Shown piece by piece: positions 7,591-10,393 of a DNA stretch of 10,393 nucleotides. Location of the stretch: contig JBAYNT010000018.1 of NCBI GenBank assembly GCA_041678645.1, positions 1 through 10,393 on the forward strand, read 5' to 3'. The notes below the pieces were generated by a model. That model was given only the letters and a program-made list of their open reading frames with translations, was not told the DNA's origin and ran no database searches. How positions within the stretch are numbered: position 1 is the first letter of the stretch; each line of letters starts with the position of its first letter. This stretch comes from WOZL01 sp041678645 (lineage in GTDB: Bacteria; Patescibacteriota; Dojkabacteria; SC72). Both the position numbers and the translations under genes were made by a program.

Positions 7591-8153
7591 AATAAGCTTT
7601 TTAATATCACCTTATATAAATCTTCCAACTCAATATCTTCTCCTGACACATTTATTATCTTAGTGTTAGGGAAATATCTTCCCATTTCTGTCTTGTAAAA
7701 CTTCCGTATTTGAGTCAAGTACCTTTTCTGTGTCCAAATATCGTCCGAAATAGGTCTGTTTTTTCTTTTAATAGATGTTTCTGGTTCTATATCAATATAG
7801 ATAATAACATCAGGAAGCAAACCCTTTTCTTTTGCTTGGTTATAATATCTAAGCGAAGTCTTAAACACTTCTTCGTTACCATCAATGATTTTCAAGGCAT
7901 AATCGTGTGCAATTGAAGAACCAAAACCTCGATCAATAATAACGTCAATCTTCGCTTCCAAAGCCATCGTAGCCTTTGATTGATCATTCTCAAGATAGAA
8001 GATTTGTCCAACATCCTCAGGGATAGGATCCACAATTTCAGTAATAACAGAAAATGATGGATTCTCCCGGAACATTTCTAATATGCCTGTTTTACCAGCT
8101 CCAGACAAGCCCTCTAAGCAGATTATTCTCTTTTTGCTAGCTATATCTATCAT
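7587..8153 (-). CDS. P-loop kinase, (deoxy)nucleoside/thymidylate kinase-like
   Basis: A 188-aa P-loop phosphotransferase. Walker A is GLSGAGKT (15-22), a DRGF motif with Asp74-Arg75 matches the DR[FY/S] catalytic-base segment of deoxynucleoside and thymidylate kinases, the strand VIIYID precedes an Arg-rich lid (KRKNR, 129-133), and the C-terminal helix is usual for the family. The substrate may be a nucleoside, a nucleotide or another small molecule; the lid does not settle this. Start choice: a TTG at 8162 is also in frame, but the ATG at 8153 lies one base after the stop of the NDK-like gene and is preferred. The end overlaps the glycosyltransferase start as ATGA. It sits next to an NDK-like gene, a pairing that suggests stepwise phosphorylation. 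Confidence 0.85.
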   Translation of the reverse strand: MIDIASKKRIICLEGLSGAGKTGILEMFRENPSFSVITEIVDPIPEDVGQIFYLENDQSKATMALEAKIDVIIDRGFGSSIAHDYALKIIDGNEEVFKTSLRYYNQAKEKGLLPDVIIYIDIEPETSIKRKNRPISDDIWTQKRYLTQIRKFYKTEMGRYFPNTKIINVSGEDIELEDLYKVILKSLL

Positions 8154-8154
8154 A

Positions 8155-8667
8155 TTAATCAAGAATTTCAGGAAAAAATAAATCCACGGTATTTACAAAT
8201 TCTTGAGGATTATCACCTCCAATGTCATCCGGTGTATGAATGAAGTTTCTAACTATCTCCCTATTACCATTTATACTTGGGCAGAGCCAATCTCTTATAT
8301 ATCTTTTATATTCAAGAGACCAACTTGAAGCTGCTGCTCCGATCAAACCGATTCCATAAAACGGTCCGCTTAGTGATTCTGCATAAACATTTGCTTTCCA
8401 TCCATTCCCATATACTTGATCATCAATTGTAAGTATTGTGTGTAACAAATCAACCTCAGCTTCATTTTGCATAATCCGAGGACTAGCAGCGGTTTCAAAG
8501 CCAAGGTTCTGTACAGTATCCAGTACCATTCGAGTAAAATGATCGTCCGCAAAAGCATGAGGTTTCAATACCAACAAACCTCTTTCGGTTGGAGAAGTTG
8601 TTAATATACGGTTTCTAAAAACTGACAATTTCTCTGGATTTTGTTCAACATTTAGTATTTCGAACAT
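8155..8667 (-). CDS. Nucleoside-diphosphate-kinase-like protein, divergent
   Basis: A 170-aa protein that resembles NDK but is divergent. ERGLLVLKPHAF (28-39) matches the NDK first strand with its catalytic Lys (Lys35), helix RMVLDTVQNLGF (46-57) follows, GPFYGIGLIG (101-110) matches the core strand, and NFIHTPDD (141-148) resembles the active-site NxxHGSD with His144 retained. IGGDNPQEF..TVDLFF (149-165) fits the family C-terminus. It carries about 27 extra N-terminal residues and substitutions around the nucleotide site, for example PHAF for PDA. It may act on an unusual phosphate donor or acceptor, or be regulatory. It is first in the operon, 24 bases downstream of a TATAAA box, without a Shine-Dalgarno site. 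Confidence 0.75.
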   Translation of the reverse strand: MFEILNVEQNPEKLSVFRNRILTTSPTERGLLVLKPHAFADDHFTRMVLDTVQNLGFETAASPRIMQNEAEVDLLHTILTIDDQVYGNGWKANVYAESLSGPFYGIGLIGAAASSWSLEYKRYIRDWLCPSINGNREIVRNFIHTPDDIGGDNPQEFVNTVDLFFPEILD

Positions 8668-8690
8668 ATCTATGTAATTTGAATTGTGTA

Positions 8691-8720
8691 TTTATACCAC
8701 AGCAACCAAGCCTATAGCAA
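8691..8720 (-). promoter_or_regulatory. Putative promoter of the seven-gene operon
   Basis: On the minus strand, TTGCTA (8720-8715) and TATAAA (8696-8691) are separated by 18 bases, matching the consensus at 4 of 6 and 5 of 6 positions. Initiation near 8684 would leave a leader of roughly 17 bases before the ATG at 8667. The region upstream holds the hairpin at 8721-8779, which could be a regulator site. Confidence 0.45.
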
Positions 8721-8779
8721 GAGCCTAAGGGAATTGAGACACCCTTTTTACACTGTCTCTTTTGTCTCATTTTAGGTTC
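8721..8779. other. Long nested inverted repeat with two competing right arms
   Basis: GAGCCTAA (8721-8728) pairs with TTAGGTTC (8772-8779) over 8 bp with one G-U on the + strand. Inside, TGAGACA (8735-8741) can pair either with TGTCTCA (8763-8769, 7 bp) or with TGTCTC (8754-8759, 6 bp), so two alternative hairpins exist. It lies just upstream of the operon promoter and upstream of the small + gene, so it may be a binding site for a regulator or a structured RNA. It partly coincides with the tRNA-like remnant. Confidence 0.45.
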
Positions 8780-8806
8780 CAGACCCATATGTCCCGCCAT
8801 TTTCAA
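8746..8806 (+). repeat. Degenerate copy of the 3' half of tRNA-Asp
   Basis: Compared with tRNA-Asp at 2277-2335, this stretch shares CACTGTC (8751-8757), a GGTTC block (8775-8779) and an exact TCCCGCCATT (8792-8801) followed by TTCAA. From GGTTC to the end of TCCCGCCATT, 21 of 27 positions match without gaps, and the GGTTC-to-CCA spacing is identical. The anticodon stem and the 5' half are not preserved, and the T stem has mismatches, so it should not be a working tRNA. It has the same orientation as the intact tRNA and lies at the other end of the minus-strand operon, as a leftover attachment site would. Confidence 0.45.
8779..8796 (+). repeat. 18-bp repeat, copy 1 (pairs with 9034-9051)
   Basis: CCAGAC, three variable bases, then TATGTCCCG. 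The same pattern recurs at 9034-9051 with 15 of 18 bases identical and only the central three (CCA versus GTG) changed. The two copies flank the 57-aa gene in direct orientation. This copy is also the T-arm and acceptor part of the tRNA-like remnant. Confidence 0.5.
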
Positions 8807-8833
8807 CAAATGAAATACTCTATTATAAATATT

Positions 8834-8844
8834 TATAATATAAT
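8834..8844 (+). promoter_or_regulatory. -10 boxes of the small gene (probably leaderless)
   Basis: Two overlapping perfect TATAAT boxes lie at 8834-8839 and 8839-8844. The second ends 5 bases before the ATG at 8850, so transcripts would begin at or near the start codon. No convincing -35 is seen. Confidence 0.4.
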
Positions 8845-8849
8845 TAAAT

Positions 8850-9023
8850 ATGAATAAAAATAACCAATATTATTTCATTGACCTTAATGTAATTACTATG
8901 AAGATAGTTAATTGGGGTATATCTAATACTGCAACACTAACAGGAGAGACCTCAGATAAGGATGTTCATAGGATATTCCTAACAAAAGGTCAATACAATA
9001 AAGTAGTAAAGTACCTTAAATAA
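8850..9023 (+). CDS. Small hypothetical protein (57 aa)
   Basis: An ATG-to-TAA frame encodes 57 residues, starting MNKNNQYYFIDLNVITMKIV and ending KGQYNKVVKYLK. It looks like a folded domain: an N-terminal beta-rich part (YYFIDLNVITMKIVNWGI), a polar turn (TLTGETSDKD), then VHRIFLTKGQYNKVVKYL, predicted as a strand plus helix. There is no signal peptide, membrane span or Cys pair. I do not recognise a named family. The TATAAT boxes immediately upstream and the balanced amino-acid use argue for a real gene despite the AT-rich setting. It stands alone between two 18-bp repeats and could travel with them. No function is proposed. Confidence 0.65.
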   Translation: MNKNNQYYFIDLNVITMKIVNWGISNTATLTGETSDKDVHRIFLTKGQYNKVVKYLK

Positions 9024-9033
9024 AGATTCTGTA

Positions 9034-9051
9034 CCAGACGTGTATGTCCCG
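9034..9051 (+). repeat. 18-bp repeat, copy 2 (pairs with 8779-8796)
   Basis: CCAGAC-GTG-TATGTCCCG matches copy 1 at 15 of 18 bases. It begins 11 bases after the stop of the 57-aa gene and directly precedes the promoter of the nucleoside phosphorylase gene. It is followed by a run of five T, so if transcribed it could mark a 3' end, but it has no clear stem. Confidence 0.5.
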
Positions 9052-9053
9052 TT

Positions 9054-9082
9054 TTTACTATTCCCCAATTTTTCTGTACAAT
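9054..9082 (+). promoter_or_regulatory. Putative promoter of the nucleoside phosphorylase gene
   Basis: TTTACT (9054-9059) and TACAAT (9077-9082) are separated by 17 bases, with 4 of 6 and 5 of 6 consensus matches. Initiation near 9089 would leave a leader of only a few bases before the ATG at 9093, again close to leaderless. Confidence 0.5.
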
Positions 9083-9092
9083 ATCATCAAGT

Positions 9093-9863
9093 ATGTACAA
9101 GCACTTAACAAAAGAGGACTGGATTAAAAATTTAAAGTTTTCCAATAACTACGTAGTAGATGCACTAATTGTTAATGGGACAGGCAATCCAGAAGATGCA
9201 ATTGCTATTTTTAACAATATTATCAATGAGAACATAAAAATCTACGATATAACTCACCTAGAAGATCCTTTTTTCAAGAATGTAATTGAATTTAAAATAA
9301 GAGATAAGACAGTATGGTTTAGTACTGTATATGGAGGAGCTTTCCTATCAGAATTAACACATATCGCATCTATGCTGGGTTCAAAGAAGAATTTTTTAGT
9401 CGGATCCTGTGGCGCATTACAAGATGATTTAGAGATGGGAGATATTATTATACCTACATATTCATATGGAGATGAAAGTACCACAAGAATGTACAATATA
9501 TCACAGGATAATAAACATTACTCTAATGAAGAGTTAAGTACCGAAATTCAAAATTCAATTGATAAAAAATACCATTCAAAGAATGGCCCATTAGTTACAT
9601 GCCAGGCGATGTTAGCAGAAACACAAGAGGATATAAATAATTGGGAAAAAGATGGTTATTTAGGTGTAGAAATGGAAAGTTCTACCTTTTTTGCAGTATC
9701 TAATTATTTCAATGTTCCTAGTACTGCAATTATTCATATTGCAGATAATCTTATAAAAAACGAGCTTGTTGGAGATGAAGAATATCAAAAAAAGAAAGAG
9801 TTAAGAGATGAACTTAAAACTTATAAATATGATGTTATATTTGAAAACATTCTAGGAGAATAG
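9093..9863 (+). CDS. Nucleoside phosphorylase-like protein (PNP/UDP family)
   Basis: A 256-aa member of the phosphorylase superfamily 1 (purine nucleoside phosphorylase, uridine phosphorylase, MTA/SAH nucleosidase), which cleaves the N-glycosidic bond of a nucleoside. Visible are the base-binding strand VGSCGALQ (103-110), MGDIIIP (115-121), the ribose-binding VEMES (192-196) and a terminal Asp in ADN (217-219), which favours a purine-type base over uridine. The usual N-terminal GDP/GNP phosphate loop is not obvious: NGTGNPED (28-35) occupies that region, so phosphorolysis versus hydrolysis is unclear. It is transcribed alone, divergent from the operon, from its own promoter. Supplying a pentose or pentose phosphate to the neighbouring transketolase and kinases is an attractive but unproven link. 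Confidence 0.85.
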   Translation: MYKHLTKEDWIKNLKFSNNYVVDALIVNGTGNPEDAIAIFNNIINENIKIYDITHLEDPFFKNVIEFKIRDKTVWFSTVYGGAFLSELTHIASMLGSKKNFLVGSCGALQDDLEMGDIIIPTYSYGDESTTRMYNISQDNKHYSNEELSTEIQNSIDKKYHSKNGPLVTCQAMLAETQEDINNWEKDGYLGVEMESSTFFAVSNYFNVPSTAIIHIADNLIKNELVGDEEYQKKKELRDELKTYKYDVIFENILGE

Positions 9864-9868
9864 AGTTT

Positions 9869-9891
9869 CGGAAGTCATTCCATACCTTCCG
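9869..9891 (+). terminator. Hairpin after the nucleoside phosphorylase gene
   Basis: CGGAAG (9869-9874) pairs perfectly with CTTCCG (9886-9891) over an 11-base loop, 5 bases after the stop codon. No T run follows, so it may stabilise the 3' end rather than terminate. Just downstream, TTCCAACA is repeated at 9896-9903 and 9906-9913. Confidence 0.35.
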
Positions 9892-9903
9892 CCAATTCCA
9901 ACA

Positions 9904-10082
9904 TGTTCCAACAAGACCCGTCCACTATCTTTTAAAACCCTTATGGGGATTGAGTTATTTATACTCTAAAAAGTGAAAGTTTCAAAAGTAAGGCCTGGTG
10001 TATGAAAAGGGTCAAAAAAGTGGTATTTTTAAGACCTCTTGGTTCGAAGATAGAAGCCTTTTGTGATACAATCATATTGTTA
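9904..10082 (+). repeat. Intergenic element B: second copy of the candidate structured RNA/repeat
   Basis: Co-linear with element A: ACAAGACCCGTCCACTAT (9911-9928), GGCCTGGTGTATGAAAA (9992-10008), CTTGGTTCGAAG (10038-10049), AAGCC (10054-10058) and CATATTGTT (10073-10081). Block offsets from the first block are 81, 127 and 143, against 80, 127 and 143 in A. The hairpin around GGTTCG is kept by a paired change: CCTT/AAGG in A becomes TCTT/AAGA here (10037-10040/10047-10050). TTATTT (9955-9960) can pair with AAGTAA (9986-9991) in place of the A helix, and GGTC/GACC plus AAAAA/TTTTT can form a stem at about 10009-10036. It fills most of the 238-base gap before the racemase gene, so it could also serve as that gene's leader. 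Confidence 0.6.
10067..10072 (+). promoter_or_regulatory. Possible -10 box of the racemase gene
   Basis: TACAAT matches the -10 consensus at 5 of 6 positions, 29 bases before the ATG. The -35 at 18 bases (TTCGAA, 10043-10048) is poor. ACAAT and ATTGT (10068-10072 and 10076-10080) also form a small hairpin over this site. Confidence 0.3.
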
Positions 10083-10101
10083 ATATATTTATCACTCTAA
10101 T

Positions 10102-10393
10102 ATGAAAACCGTAGGTATTATAGGAGGTTTAGGACCAGAAACAACAGCTGAATTCTATTTAGATTTAATATTCTCCACATACAAGGTGTCAAAAGAACAA
10201 AGACCTGGAGTAATAATATCCAGTGTACCATTACCATATCAAATAGAAGCAGATTTGATAGAAAAAAATAAGGGAGGAGAAAGATATATACCTTACTTAA
10301 CAAAAGAAGCACAAAGGTTAGAAAAGGCTGACGCAGATCTCTTAGTAATGCCTTGTAATTCATTACATGTTTTTATAAAGGAGATAAGAGAAT
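10102..10393 (+). CDS. Aspartate/glutamate racemase family protein (5' part)
   Basis: The first 97 codons of a gene that runs off the window. The start MKTVGIIGGLGPETTAEFYL is the typical N-terminus of the aspartate racemase family (pyridoxal-independent amino-acid racemases using two cysteines), and MPCNSLH (residues 83-89) carries the first catalytic Cys at 85. The second Cys lies beyond the window. The family also includes hydantoin racemase and relatives, but GGLGPE with MPCNS fits Asp/Glu racemase best. The likely product is D-aspartate or D-glutamate, used in peptidoglycan or released. No Shine-Dalgarno site is visible. Confidence 0.88.
   Translation, partial: MKTVGIIGGLGPETTAEFYLDLIFSTYKVSKEQRPGVIISSVPLPYQIEADLIEKNKGGERYIPYLTKEAQRLEKADADLLVMPCNSLHVFIKEIRE

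Noticed and set aside
8729..8799. A complete working tRNA in the 8.7-kb intergenic region
   Set aside because: Only the T arm and 3' acceptor end resemble a tRNA. The 5' acceptor candidate GGGAATT pairs at 5 of 7 positions, the T stem at 3 of 5, and no anticodon arm can be formed.
8650..8803. Minus-strand frame of about 51 aa, Cys-rich (starting MAGHMGLEPK)
   Set aside because: It lies over the tRNA-like remnant, the hairpin and the operon promoter and overlaps the NDK-like start. Its content is explained by those elements and matches no family I know.
1..10393. CRISPR array, toxin-antitoxin pair, transposase, integrase or reverse transcriptase
   Set aside because: No spaced short repeats of CRISPR type and no matching protein motifs were seen in any frame.

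Overview
The window reads as a stretch of a small, AT-rich bacterial genome that uses the standard code (TGA stops are used). The signs are tightly overlapping genes, almost no clear Shine-Dalgarno sites, a fused TsaC-TsaE protein and short lineage-type hypothetical genes. Together these suggest a Patescibacteria/CPR-type bacterium; this is inference and the lineage is not proven here.

Left end (1-2326): a possible gene tail (1-75, +) converges on a two-gene minus-strand unit for the tRNA t6A37 modification. The unit is a TsaC-TsaE fusion (1101-2180) whose end overlaps the start of tsaD (59-1111) by 11 bases. A tRNA-Asp(GTC) gene with encoded CCA (2250-2326, +) diverges from it. Long open frames running across this tRNA on both strands are artefacts.

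Middle (2327-8720): immediately after the tRNA lies intergenic element A (about 2336-2526). A seven-gene minus-strand operon then runs from 8667 down to 2555: an NDK-like protein, a P-loop (deoxy)nucleoside/nucleotide kinase-like protein, a GT4 glycosyltransferase, a CYTH-domain protein, a short-chain dehydrogenase, a KANL3/Tex30-type alpha/beta hydrolase and a full-length transketolase. The first five genes abut or overlap by a few bases, and the last two overlap each other. The mix of phosphoryl transfer, glycosyl transfer, redox, hydrolysis and TPP-dependent two-carbon transfer looks like a dedicated sugar-phosphate or nucleotide-linked pathway, but the product cannot be read from sequence.

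Right end (8721-10393, +): a degenerate stretch resembling the 3' half of tRNA-Asp, a 57-aa hypothetical gene, a nucleoside phosphorylase-like gene, element B (a diverged copy of element A in the same orientation) and the start of an Asp/Glu racemase-family gene that runs off the window.

The most notable signals are the A/B pair of roughly 150-base co-linear elements with fixed spacing and one compensatory base-pair change (candidate structured RNA or mobile repeat), the tRNA-Asp-like remnant that brackets the operon opposite the intact tRNA, and the operon itself as a possibly undescribed pathway.
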